Below, piece after piece: positions 7,983 through 15,625 of a stretch of 54,591 nt of DNA. The notes beneath the pieces were generated by a model, which was not told the DNA's origin, made no database searches, and saw nothing but the letters and a program-made list of their open reading frames with translations. The stretch is from the NCBI GenBank assembly GCA_029555925.1, contig JAKPQU010000588.1:1-54591 (forward strand). Reading direction: 5' to 3'. Both the position numbers and the translations under genes were made by a program. Source of the DNA: Bacillota bacterium. GTDB taxonomy: Bacteria > Eremiobacterota > SpSt-956 > JAKJGF01. Every line of letters starts with the position of its first letter. Within the stretch, counting starts at the first letter, position 1.

Positions 7983-9140
7983 ATGAAATTTTTCAACAAT
8001 TTAGAGAAAGCTACGTTTACAGACAGGCCGAACAGATTTCTTCTGAACTGCGACCTTGAAGGAAAAAACATTGACGTTTTCCTTCCGAACCCGGGAAGAC
8101 TTCATGAACTTCTCTTCCCGGGAACTACTGTTTATGTCACTTCCGACAATTATAATGAATCAAGAAGGACAAAATATACGGCAGTATTCATAATAAAAGA
8201 CAATATTCCTGTTATGGTACACACCCATAAATCAAATGAAATAGTAAAATATTTAATAGAAAAAAAACTTGTTCCTACTCTTGAAAATGCCACAGTTAAA
8301 TCTTCTGAAATTACCTGCGGTAAAAGCAGATTTGATTTTCTTCTGAAACAGGGCATGGAAGAATTATATCTGGAAGTAAAATCGTGCACCCTTTTCGGAG
8401 AAAAGATCTGCATGTTTCCCGATGCCATAACGGAAAGAGGCAGAAAACATCTGAAAGAACTGTCTCATATGACAGAAAAGAACATAAAGACATGTGTACT
8501 TTTCCTGATTCACTGTTACAGGGCAGAATATTTTCTACCTGATTATCACACAGATCTGTTATTCGGACAGACCTTTCTGGAATGTAATAATGTAAATGTA
8601 ATCCCTCTGGCTATAGAGTGGAAGGAAGATCTGTCATTTTCAGGAAAAACAAAAATTCTCACGGTACCCCGGAAAGTTATAGAACAAGAGGCAAAAGACA
8701 GGGGAAGTTATATGATTTTAATGGAATTAAAAGAGAAAAAACATATAGAAACAGGAAAAATGGGAAAACTCTTTTTTGAACCGGCTTTTTATGTATATAC
8801 AGGCTCTGCCATGGCACATCTCACTCAGAGGATAAGCAGACACAGAAGACTGAGGAAAAAACATCACTGGCATATAGATTATTTCAGAGAACATGCTGAT
8901 ATTATAGCAGATTTTCCGGTAAGAACATCAGAAGACCTGGAATGTGATATTGCAGAAGCTATATCGAAAATAGCTGACTTTTCCGTAAAAAATTTCGGTT
9001 CTTCAGACTGCAAATGTGAAAGCCACCTGTTCGGCTTCAGAAAAAACCCTCTTCTCACGAAGGAATTTATAAAGGTTATTCAATATTTCAGAATGGACAG
9101 ACTGGAAACAGTAATCGGTGAACAGTTACATAAACGTTAA
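7983..9140 (+). CDS. sfsA: SfsA nuclease fused to DUF123 (GIY-YIG-like) domain
   Basis: 385 residues with two domains. Residues 1 to about 230 are SfsA, a DNA/RNA nuclease-like protein first linked to maltose genes. It shows FLPNPGRLHELLFPG and the core RFDFLL...YLEVKSCTL, where Asp, Glu and Lys form the PD-(D/E)XK-like site. Residues ~243-362 are a DUF123 domain (COG1833, related to Uri/GIY-YIG endonucleases), with YVYTGSAM, RISRHRR, HWHIDYF and FGSSDCKCESHLFGF. Both parts look intact. The ATG follows a heptad array directly and has no Shine-Dalgarno sequence, so initiation must be weak, leaderless or unusual. Confidence 0.9.
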   Translation: MKFFNNLEKATFTDRPNRFLLNCDLEGKNIDVFLPNPGRLHELLFPGTTVYVTSDNYNESRRTKYTAVFIIKDNIPVMVHTHKSNEIVKYLIEKKLVPTLENATVKSSEITCGKSRFDFLLKQGMEELYLEVKSCTLFGEKICMFPDAITERGRKHLKELSHMTEKNIKTCVLFLIHCYRAEYFLPDYHTDLLFGQTFLECNNVNVIPLAIEWKEDLSFSGKTKILTVPRKVIEQEAKDRGSYMILMELKEKKHIETGKMGKLFFEPAFYVYTGSAMAHLTQRISRHRRLRKKHHWHIDYFREHADIIADFPVRTSEDLECDIAEAISKIADFSVKNFGSSDCKCESHLFGFRKNPLLTKEFIKVIQYFRMDRLETVIGEQLHKR

Positions 9141-9144
9141 ATAG

Positions 9145-9207
9145 TGACGCGTGACGGGTAAGCATCCCCTTTCACTATTCACTATTCACGACTCACAACT
9201 CACTATT
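9145..9207. repeat. mixed heptad array
   Basis: GTGACGC units after sfsA are followed by TTCACTA TTCACTA TTCACGA CTCACAA CTCACTA, all in period 7. The array ends ~30 bases before the -35 box of the next promoter. Confidence 0.8.
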
Positions 9208-9239
9208 TTTTGTAACCCTTATAACATAGAAAATATGTG

Positions 9240-9268
9240 TTGACTTTAACATATTTACTAATTATAAT
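9240..9268 (+). promoter_or_regulatory. near-consensus sigma-70 promoter for the NlpC/P60 gene
   Basis: TTGACT (9240-9245), a 17-base spacer and TATAAT (9263-9268). The start codon is ~39 bases further on, after AAAGGAGG. Confidence 0.85.
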
Positions 9269-9306
9269 GGTCAAAAGTTTTTTTACTTTTTGAAAGGAGG
9301 TCTTTT

Positions 9307-9918
9307 ATGCAAAAATATTATGAGTTAGGATTTTCTGCTTTCCTGGCTATGTTTATTGTTATGTTTGTTCTACTGTACACACCTGAACTTGACAGATATA
9401 AAGCTAATATAAATCTTCTGCCTAAAAAATTAACCATGAGAACAGAAAAGAAATTAGTCATTACGGAAAAGCTCCCTGAACTTAAATATACTTACAATCA
9501 ATGCTCTACTATGGCAAACTATACACCGGTAAGGCCTCTTTCTTCAAGGGGTTCTTCGGTTGCTGCAAAGGTAGTTCAGACTGCCTATAAATGTATAGGT
9601 ATCCCCTATGTATGGGGAGGAGAATCTCCAAGCGGCTTCGATTGTTCCGGGTTTGTCCAGTGGGTTTACGCACAGAACGGTATATCCATTACCAGAACTG
9701 CAGATACACAGTATATGGAAGGAATATCGGTTCAGGATCTTGAACCGGGAGATCTCGTATTTTTTACCACCTATGCACCGGGAGCATCTCATGTAGGAAT
9801 TTATCTTGCCTGCTCAAAATTCATTCATGCCTCTTCAAGCGGACAGGTAAAGATAAGCAGTCTTGACGATGAGTTTTACAAATCAGTATTTATCGGCGGA
9901 AGGAGATATTTCAGATAA
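9307..9918 (+). CDS. membrane-anchored NlpC/P60 endopeptidase
   Basis: 203 residues. Residues ~9-25 form one N-terminal membrane segment (no cleavage site seen), then comes a ~60-residue linker and a C-terminal NlpC/P60 domain (about 85-203). The catalytic Cys113 lies in SGFDCSGF and His162 in SHVGIYL, with a third polar residue His174 in FIHASSS. Members cut D-gamma-glutamyl-diamino acid or D-Ala links in peptidoglycan peptides, so this enzyme probably trims cell wall from the outer face of the inner membrane. Its own strong promoter and a perfect AAAGGAGG site suggest solid expression. An E3 element follows its stop codon. Confidence 0.9.
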   Translation: MQKYYELGFSAFLAMFIVMFVLLYTPELDRYKANINLLPKKLTMRTEKKLVITEKLPELKYTYNQCSTMANYTPVRPLSSRGSSVAAKVVQTAYKCIGIPYVWGGESPSGFDCSGFVQWVYAQNGISITRTADTQYMEGISVQDLEPGDLVFFTTYAPGASHVGIYLACSKFIHASSSGQVKISSLDDEFYKSVFIGGRRYFR

Positions 9919-9929
9919 TTTTACAGACG

Positions 9930-9991
9930 TAGGCATAAATAATACATATATACTCTCGTTAAGCGTGACGGGAGGAAAATTTTTATTCCAT
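9930..9991. repeat. E3 element, reverse orientation, one end worn
   Basis: TAGGCATAAATAATACATATATACTCTCG, then heptad AAGCGTGACGGGAGGAAAA, matches the reverse complement of the elements at 46491-46580 and 39058-39137. The far end (CATGCTTATGC) is lost. It lies between the NlpC gene and the TPR lipoprotein. Confidence 0.7.
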
Positions 9992-10027
9992 GAAAGAAGC
10001 AGCATTATCGACAAAAGGAGATATTTT

Positions 10028-11410
10028 ATGATAAAAAAAATTCTAATCTGTCTGTTTATAATAATCGTGATTATAAATTCCGGATGCAGGAAAAAAACAG
10101 ATGATACCAAAATGACTCCTGAAGAAGAACTGATAAAATGCGAAGGCTCCATCAATAATCTGGCAAAAGCCTGTGAGATATATGCAGGTCATAATAACGG
10201 TCATTACCCTCCAAATCTTGACGCAGTAAATCCCTATATAAAAACGATACCTGTATGTCCTGCATGCAAAAAACCTTATATATATGAATCTCAAACCGAG
10301 CCGGATTTCTTTATTATAAAATGCGGAGGAGACAATGTTCACAGAGAAACAGGACTGGTAGGAGAAGGGAACTATCCTGTATATAACTCAAAAGAAGGAC
10401 TTATAAGAAAAGGTTCCTATCTTACTTCTCTCCCGTCGAATGTTTCTCACGTAACCCCTTCTCCGGAAGGAACTGCTGAAGAAAGACCGACTGAAATAGA
10501 AGAGACCCCTTTACCTGAAAAAACTCCTGCCAGAAAGGTTACTCCCGGGCCTACAAAAAAGCCGGAAAAAATTGATCCCAAAGCAGCAGAACATAATTCA
10601 AAGGGACTGGCTTTGATGAAACAGGACAAATATGATGAAGCTTTAGAAGAATTCAATAAAGCCATAGAAATCGAACCTGATTATTTAGATGCAATAAAAA
10701 ACAAAGGAAATACTTATTATTACAAGGCAGATATTGAAAAAGCACTTGAGTGTTATGAATTGACTATATCAAAAGATCCTTCATACTGGAGCGGCTATAA
10801 TAATATAGGTAATATTTATTTCGATCAAAATGAGAATGATAAAGCCGAAGAATATTACAGGAAAGCTGCGGAACTGTGTAAAGATGATTATAAACCATAC
10901 AATAACCTGGGTGATGTACTTATACAAAAAGGGAACTATGAAGAAGCAATAAAAAGTTACGAAAAAGCCATCGGTTTCGGCATCAAGAATGGCGAACTGT
11001 ACTGTCAGCTCGGAACATGTTACTGGCATATTTCAGAAGAAGCAGTAAAAAATAAAGATGAGAAAAAGGCATTAGAATATACAAATAAAGCACTGGAATA
11101 TCTCGGCAAGGCGACAGAGCTAGATCCCGATGACCCCGAGCCTTATTTCAGAGGAGGAAGACTTTATGCCAACATGGGGCCGAAATATTATGATAAATCT
11201 ATAGAATGCCTGGATAAAGCCATAAAGATAGATCCTGAAGAATACAGATATCTTTACTGCCGCGGTCAGATATATGAAACAAAGGACGAAAAAGCAAAAG
11301 CCAGACAGGATTATGAAAAAGCTCTTCCTCTGGCAGAAAAAGCAAAAGATAATGACATGATCAAAAAAATAAATGAGGCATTAAAAAAAATAAACAGTGG
11401 AAAAGGATAA
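10028..11410 (+). CDS. lipoprotein with pseudopilin-like head and TPR tail
   Basis: The start is ATG 10028 (AAAAGGAGATATTTT upstream); a longer frame from 9863 runs through the E3 element and overlaps the previous gene. The 460-residue product has a signal peptide with lipobox INSGC. The next ~75 residues (INNLAKACEIYAGHNNGHYP, then VCPACKKPYIYES) resemble the soluble part of type II secretion/pseudopilin proteins, but without their N-terminal prepilin helix. A Pro/Thr/Glu linker follows (about 120-190), then roughly seven TPR units (for example ALEEFNKAIEIEPDYLDA) to the C-terminus. It is probably an envelope scaffold protein. A direct role in secretion is inference only. Confidence 0.85.
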   Translation: MIKKILICLFIIIVIINSGCRKKTDDTKMTPEEELIKCEGSINNLAKACEIYAGHNNGHYPPNLDAVNPYIKTIPVCPACKKPYIYESQTEPDFFIIKCGGDNVHRETGLVGEGNYPVYNSKEGLIRKGSYLTSLPSNVSHVTPSPEGTAEERPTEIEETPLPEKTPARKVTPGPTKKPEKIDPKAAEHNSKGLALMKQDKYDEALEEFNKAIEIEPDYLDAIKNKGNTYYYKADIEKALECYELTISKDPSYWSGYNNIGNIYFDQNENDKAEEYYRKAAELCKDDYKPYNNLGDVLIQKGNYEEAIKSYEKAIGFGIKNGELYCQLGTCYWHISEEAVKNKDEKKALEYTNKALEYLGKATELDPDDPEPYFRGGRLYANMGPKYYDKSIECLDKAIKIDPEEYRYLYCRGQIYETKDEKAKARQDYEKALPLAEKAKDNDMIKKINEALKKINSGKG

Positions 11411-11412
11411 GT

Positions 11413-11475
11413 TCGTGATGCGTGATGCGTTACGAATAAAATTGTCTCTTTCGCGTTACACGTAACGCGTTACCA
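11413..11475. repeat. heptad array (GTGATGC/GTTACGC classes)
   Basis: GTGATGC GTGATGC GTTACGA, then GCGTTACACGTAACGCGTTACC. It fills the gap up to the AAAGGAGG ribosome site of glgP. Confidence 0.8.
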
Positions 11476-11492
11476 ATAAAAGGAGGAAATTT

Positions 11493-14051
11493 ATGTATAA
11501 TATTCGCACATTCCAGGTAAATCCTTCTATACCGGAAAATCTTTCCCGGTTAAAAGAACTTGCCTATAATATGTACTGGTTCTGGAACCAGGATGCTACG
11601 GAACTGTTCAGGAGACTGGACAGAGAACTATGGGAAAAAACCCGCCATAATCCTGTTGTAATGCTCGGGAGTATAAAGCAGGACAAACTCGAAGTTCGCT
11701 CTAAAGATGACGGATATATATCTCATCTGGAGAGAGTAATCAAACGTTATGATGAATATATGGAAACAAAGACGTCATGGTATAAAAAGCAATCTCTGGA
11801 AAAACCCATTACAATAGCTTATTTTTCAGCAGAATACGGTCTTGCCGAATGTCTACCAATATACTCGGGAGGTCTGGGAGTTCTTTCGGGAGATCATATG
11901 AAATCTTCCAGCGATCTTGGCCTTCCTCTTGCAGGCATAGGTCTCCTCTATCAACAGGGATATTTTCGTCAGTATTTAAATGCAGACGGATGGCAGCAGG
12001 AACAATATCCTGAAAATGATTTTTATAATATGCCCCTTACAGTTGTACATAACAAGGACGGAAGTCCTCTCATAATAGAAGTGGAACTTCCGGGAAGAAT
12101 GCTCAAAGCACAGATATGGAAGATACAGGTCGGACGTATTCCTCTTTATCTGTTAGATACAAATATACCACAGAATCCTCAGAAAGCTGACAGAGATATA
12201 ACATCACAGCTTTACGGAGGAGGAACAGAACTGCGTATATGCCAGGAGATATTACTCGGTATAGGAGGAGTAAGGGCTCTGAAAGCCATGGGGATAAATC
12301 CCGATGTATTTCATATAAACGAAGGACATTCTGCATTTCTGTGTCTGGAAAGAATAAGGATATTAATAGAAGAAAAAGGTCTTACCTTCCTGGAAGCCTA
12401 TGAGGCTACTATGGTAAGCAATATCTTTACCACCCATACACCGGTGCCGGCCGGCATAGATATATTTTCCATAGAACTTATGGATAAATATTTCGGACAA
12501 TTTTATCCCAAACTCAAGATTTCAAGAGATGATTTCCTAGGTCTTGGCAGAAAAGATGCAGGAAATCGTGAAGAACCTTTTAATATGGCTGTTCTGGCTC
12601 TTACCCTCTCAGGCCGCACAAACGGCGTGAGTGAATTACATGGACAGGTATCCCGTCGTATGTGGCAGTCAATGTATCCCGATGTGCCTGAAAATGACAT
12701 ACCGATAGGTTCTCTTACCAATGGCATTCATAATCCTTCCTGGATTTCCCGTGATATGGCAGGACTTCTTGACCGTTATATAGGCCCGCGATGGAGAACA
12801 GAACCTATAGATCAGGAAATATGGGATAGAGGCGATACCATACCGGGAGAAGAACTATGGCGAACCCATGAAAGAAGAAGGGAACGTCTTGTAGCCTTTG
12901 CCAGAAAAAGACTGAAACAACAACTGGAAAGAAGAGGAGCATCAAGAGTTGAAATAGAACAGGCAGAAGAAGTTCTTAATCCGGAAGCTCTTACAATAGG
13001 CTTTGCAAGAAGGTTTGCCACATATAAAAGAGCAACACTCATTTTAAAGGATCTCGCAAGAATCGAAAAAATACTGACAAATAAAGACAGACCTGTTCAG
13101 ATAATCATTGCAGGTAAGGCCCATCCCCAGGATACGGCAGGGAAAAAATTTATTCAGCAGATTATTCATCAAATACGTCATGAACCATTCAGAAACCATC
13201 TTGTATTCATAGAAGATTATGATATAGAAGTGGCTCATTACATGGTAACAGGCTGTGATGTATGGCTGAATAACCCCCGTCGTCCTCTGGAAGCCAGCGG
13301 AACAAGCGGTATGAAAGCAGCCCTGAACGGATGTATCAATGTAAGCACCCTGGACGGATGGTGGTGTGAAGGGTATGAAAGAGATGTAGGCTGGGCTATA
13401 GGATGTGGAGAAAGCTATGATGATCATAATTACCAGGATGAAATAGAGGCAAGTGCTCTTTATGATCTTCTCGAAGGGGAAGTTATTCCCATGTTTTATG
13501 AGAGAGGTAGAAGCGGTCTTCCAAACAAATGGATAAATATGATGAAAAATTCCATGAGAAAACTTGTGCCAAGGTTCAATACAAACCGTATGGTTTCAGA
13601 ATATGCTACGAGATTTTATTTCCCTGCATCAGAGCTTGCTGCCCGTCTGAGAGATGATAATTATACCAGAGCCAGAGCTCTTTCAGCGTGGAAAACACGT
13701 ATAAGAGAACACTGGCATGAGATAAAAGTAGAATATGTAAACTCAACGTCTTCTTCGGATCTAAAAGTAGGTCACGAACTTACTATCGAGGCAAAAATAT
13801 ATATGGGAACTTTGAAACCGACTGATATACAGTTAGATATATATTACGGCCCGCTGGATATAAAAGCACAGATTGCATCCGGTATAGCCATTCCTATGAA
13901 CAATGTAAAAGAAGTTTCACCGGGAACTTACCTCTTTACAGGACATATACCATGTATGAGCAGCGGACGCCACGGGTTTGTACTTCGTATGCTCCCACAT
14001 CATGTGGATCTCTGTAATCCCTATTCCATGAATTTCATTATGTGGATCTAA
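11493..14051 (+). CDS. glgP: alpha-glucan phosphorylase (short Thermotoga/archaeal type)
   Basis: 852 residues of the GT35 phosphorylase family that begins with a DUF3417 domain (LSRLKELAYNMYWFWNQDA, residues ~15-115). It releases glucose-1-phosphate from glycogen or maltodextrin using pyridoxal phosphate. The cofactor-binding region EASGTSGMKAALNG (~600-615) holds the expected Lys. Other family signatures are YFSAEYGLAE, YSGGLGVLSGDH, VFHINEGHSAF and FARRFATYKRA. The size fits the family. AAAAGGAGG precedes ATG. It follows the TPR lipoprotein in the same direction, separated only by a heptad array, and could be co-transcribed. Glycogen use suits a fermentative life. Confidence 0.95.
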   Translation: MYNIRTFQVNPSIPENLSRLKELAYNMYWFWNQDATELFRRLDRELWEKTRHNPVVMLGSIKQDKLEVRSKDDGYISHLERVIKRYDEYMETKTSWYKKQSLEKPITIAYFSAEYGLAECLPIYSGGLGVLSGDHMKSSSDLGLPLAGIGLLYQQGYFRQYLNADGWQQEQYPENDFYNMPLTVVHNKDGSPLIIEVELPGRMLKAQIWKIQVGRIPLYLLDTNIPQNPQKADRDITSQLYGGGTELRICQEILLGIGGVRALKAMGINPDVFHINEGHSAFLCLERIRILIEEKGLTFLEAYEATMVSNIFTTHTPVPAGIDIFSIELMDKYFGQFYPKLKISRDDFLGLGRKDAGNREEPFNMAVLALTLSGRTNGVSELHGQVSRRMWQSMYPDVPENDIPIGSLTNGIHNPSWISRDMAGLLDRYIGPRWRTEPIDQEIWDRGDTIPGEELWRTHERRRERLVAFARKRLKQQLERRGASRVEIEQAEEVLNPEALTIGFARRFATYKRATLILKDLARIEKILTNKDRPVQIIIAGKAHPQDTAGKKFIQQIIHQIRHEPFRNHLVFIEDYDIEVAHYMVTGCDVWLNNPRRPLEASGTSGMKAALNGCINVSTLDGWWCEGYERDVGWAIGCGESYDDHNYQDEIEASALYDLLEGEVIPMFYERGRSGLPNKWINMMKNSMRKLVPRFNTNRMVSEYATRFYFPASELAARLRDDNYTRARALSAWKTRIREHWHEIKVEYVNSTSSSDLKVGHELTIEAKIYMGTLKPTDIQLDIYYGPLDIKAQIASGIAIPMNNVKEVSPGTYLFTGHIPCMSSGRHGFVLRMLPHHVDLCNPYSMNFIMWI

Positions 14052-14053
14052 AA

Positions 14054-14096
14054 GGACGTAACGCGTAACGTGTGACGCGTCACGCGTTACGCTTGC
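14054..14096. repeat. heptad array (GTNACGC class)
   Basis: Five units in a row with the variable base A, A, G, C, T (GTAACGC GTAACGT GTGACGC GTCACGC GTTACGC). They fill the gap between the convergent glgP and repeat-protein genes. Confidence 0.9.
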
Positions 14097-14100
14097 CCCT

Positions 14101-15114
14101 TTAATCCACTTCATTCATTATTTCCTTCTGTTTCTGAGGAGGGATAAATTTCCAGATAGTATTGATAAAACCCTGCTTCATTTCTACAGGAAGGAAATTC
14201 CAGAGAGTCGGATCCAGTTTCATAAGCACTACAAGCTTCTGCTGCTTTTCTGCATCCAGTGTGCTCCACTGAGGAGGCACTATGGAATTTTTCGCCTGTT
14301 CTGCCATTATTACCTGAATCTTCTGTATGTTGCCTGCCATAATCTCTGTTTTTATATCTTCATTGAAATACTGCCATATATAATCTACAAACATCTGTTT
14401 CATCTCAGGTGTAAGATAGGTCCATATCATGGTCTGAGTGGAGTCAAAATTCATTACCATCATAAGTGCCTGCTGCTGGGATGCATTCATGGTATTCCAT
14501 TTAGGAGCTGCTTCTGAAGAAGAAGGGTTGGAATATGTGCCCGGTGTGGGAGTGGAAGAAGGATAGGAATATGTGCCCGGTGTGGGAGTGGGATATGGAT
14601 CTTTATTTCCCGTGGCAGACAGAACCTGATGTTTCTTTTTAATATCAATATAAGGCCATGCAGCATCAATATATACCTGTTTTATTTCTGCAGGCAGATT
14701 GCTCCAGACGGCAAGCTGTGTATCGTCAAAATTAAAAGCCTGTATAAGTATGCCCTGCTGCCGTGCAGACAGAGAATTCCATTTAGGTGCAGGTATTTTG
14801 GAAGCTTCATCGGATTCCTTGCTGAACGGTTTGTCTATATGGGCATAAATTAAAACTTGCTGCTGTTTTTCAGGCGTCATAGACTTCCATATAGAATCAA
14901 TAATAAACTGTTTTATATTATCAGGCATAGGCTCCCAGAGGGTTTTCTGTTCATTTTCATTTATATTGAATGCTTCGAGCAAAAATTTCTTCTGCTCTGT
15001 AGTAAGAACACTCCACTGAGGAGAAAGACTGGCGGCAAAGGCAATCTGGATAATCCCTGTAAACATAGAAATCAGCAGTACAGTAAGGGCTATTGTTTTT
15101 ACTATTTTGTTCAT
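14101..15114 (-). CDS. secreted protein with four Trp-rich ~75-residue repeats
   Basis: 337 residues with a signal peptide (1-27, cut after IAFA). Four imperfect repeats start near Trp34, Trp112, Trp206 and Trp283. Each has the pattern W(S/N)xLxxxQQ, a hydrophobic helix, a second Trp, LPxEMKQxFID, and a third Trp in xIW. The third Trps are at 77, 153, 247 and 321. Between repeats 2 and 3 lies a linker with two copies of TPTPGTYS, coded by a ~36-base direct repeat at 14530-14595. I know no named family. The helical repeats and export suggest a binding or structural role in the envelope. AAGGAGG precedes ATG. Confidence 0.85.
   Translation of the reverse strand: MNKIVKTIALTVLLISMFTGIIQIAFAASLSPQWSVLTTEQKKFLLEAFNINENEQKTLWEPMPDNIKQFIIDSIWKSMTPEKQQQVLIYAHIDKPFSKESDEASKIPAPKWNSLSARQQGILIQAFNFDDTQLAVWSNLPAEIKQVYIDAAWPYIDIKKKHQVLSATGNKDPYPTPTPGTYSYPSSTPTPGTYSNPSSSEAAPKWNTMNASQQQALMMVMNFDSTQTMIWTYLTPEMKQMFVDYIWQYFNEDIKTEIMAGNIQKIQVIMAEQAKNSIVPPQWSTLDAEKQQKLVVLMKLDPTLWNFLPVEMKQGFINTIWKFIPPQKQKEIMNEVD
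14530..14595. repeat. 36-base direct repeat inside the Trp-repeat gene
   Basis: Two tandem copies of a ~36-base unit (beginning GGAATATGTGCCCGGTGTGG), the second slightly shorter and diverged, encode the doubled TPTPGTYS linker. Confidence 0.8.
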
Positions 15115-15137
15115 TAGAATGACCTCCTTAAGTAATT

Positions 15138-15476
15138 TATAGTATATTTCATAAGTTATCAGAATTTAAATGCTTAGTACCGTAACAGGTAAATTCGTAA
15201 CCATTTATCAGCTTCTGCCTGACAGGCTCTTACGAAGAAAAATAATTTGCCTTATTTAATTTGTTTTACAAACAATAAATTAGCCCTTATTTAATTTCTA
15301 ATACTATAGAAAAAACGAATTTTTCTTCTCCATAGCCTGCCAGGCAGAAGCTTTTTATGGACACCCTTTTACCTGTTACGGTACTTAGTAACGCGTGACG
15401 GGTTTAATCACGCATCACACATTACCCTTTACGCATTACCAAGTCATTATTTATGGATAATTATGAAACTACTATA
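15138..15476. repeat. E2 element split by a nested E1 element
   Basis: The left end TATAGTATATTTCATAAGTTATC is at 15138 and the right end TTATGAAACTACTATA finishes at 15476. Removing the E1 copy at 15173-15388 leaves an ordinary ~125-base E2 with its heptad core. This shows that E1 can insert into E2. Confidence 0.85.
15173..15388. repeat. E1 palindromic element, complete copy (reverse)
   Basis: 216 bases. The left end is CTTAGTACCGTAACAGGTAA and the right end TTACCTGTTACGGTACTTAG. About 70 bases at each end are imperfect inverted repeats containing CAGCTTCTGCCTGACAGGCT and its partner. The AT-rich centre has no coding frame. It looks like a transposase-free (MITE-like) element. Confidence 0.88.
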
Positions 15477-15542
15477 TTCTGTAAAATAATATGGCAATTT
15501 TTATGCCAATTTTTTATAGGTCTTCCCTATTTTCTATTTAAC

Positions 15543-15551
15543 TGGTATAAT
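15543..15551 (+). promoter_or_regulatory. extended -10 promoter for the kinase/FGE gene
   Basis: TGGTATAAT, an extended -10 motif, with no good -35 box. It lies ~75 bases before the kinase start, with a heptad array in between. Confidence 0.55.
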
Positions 15552-15618
15552 CTTGTGAGTGGTGAGTCGTGAAAAGTGAAAAGTGAAAGGTGAGTAATGA
15601 ACGCGTCACGCGTCACGA
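15552..15618. repeat. mixed heptad array
   Basis: GTGAGTG GTGAGTC GTGAAAA GTGAAAA GTGAAAG GTGAGTA, then GCGTCAC units. It runs to within 8 bases of the likely ATG of the kinase gene and leaves no room for a normal ribosome site. Confidence 0.9.
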
Positions 15619-15625
15619 TAAAAAA

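Noticed and set aside
9863..10027. Long N-terminal extension of the TPR lipoprotein
   Set aside because: It overlaps the NlpC gene and an E3 element. The lipoprotein signal peptide and ribosome site mark ATG 10028 as the start.
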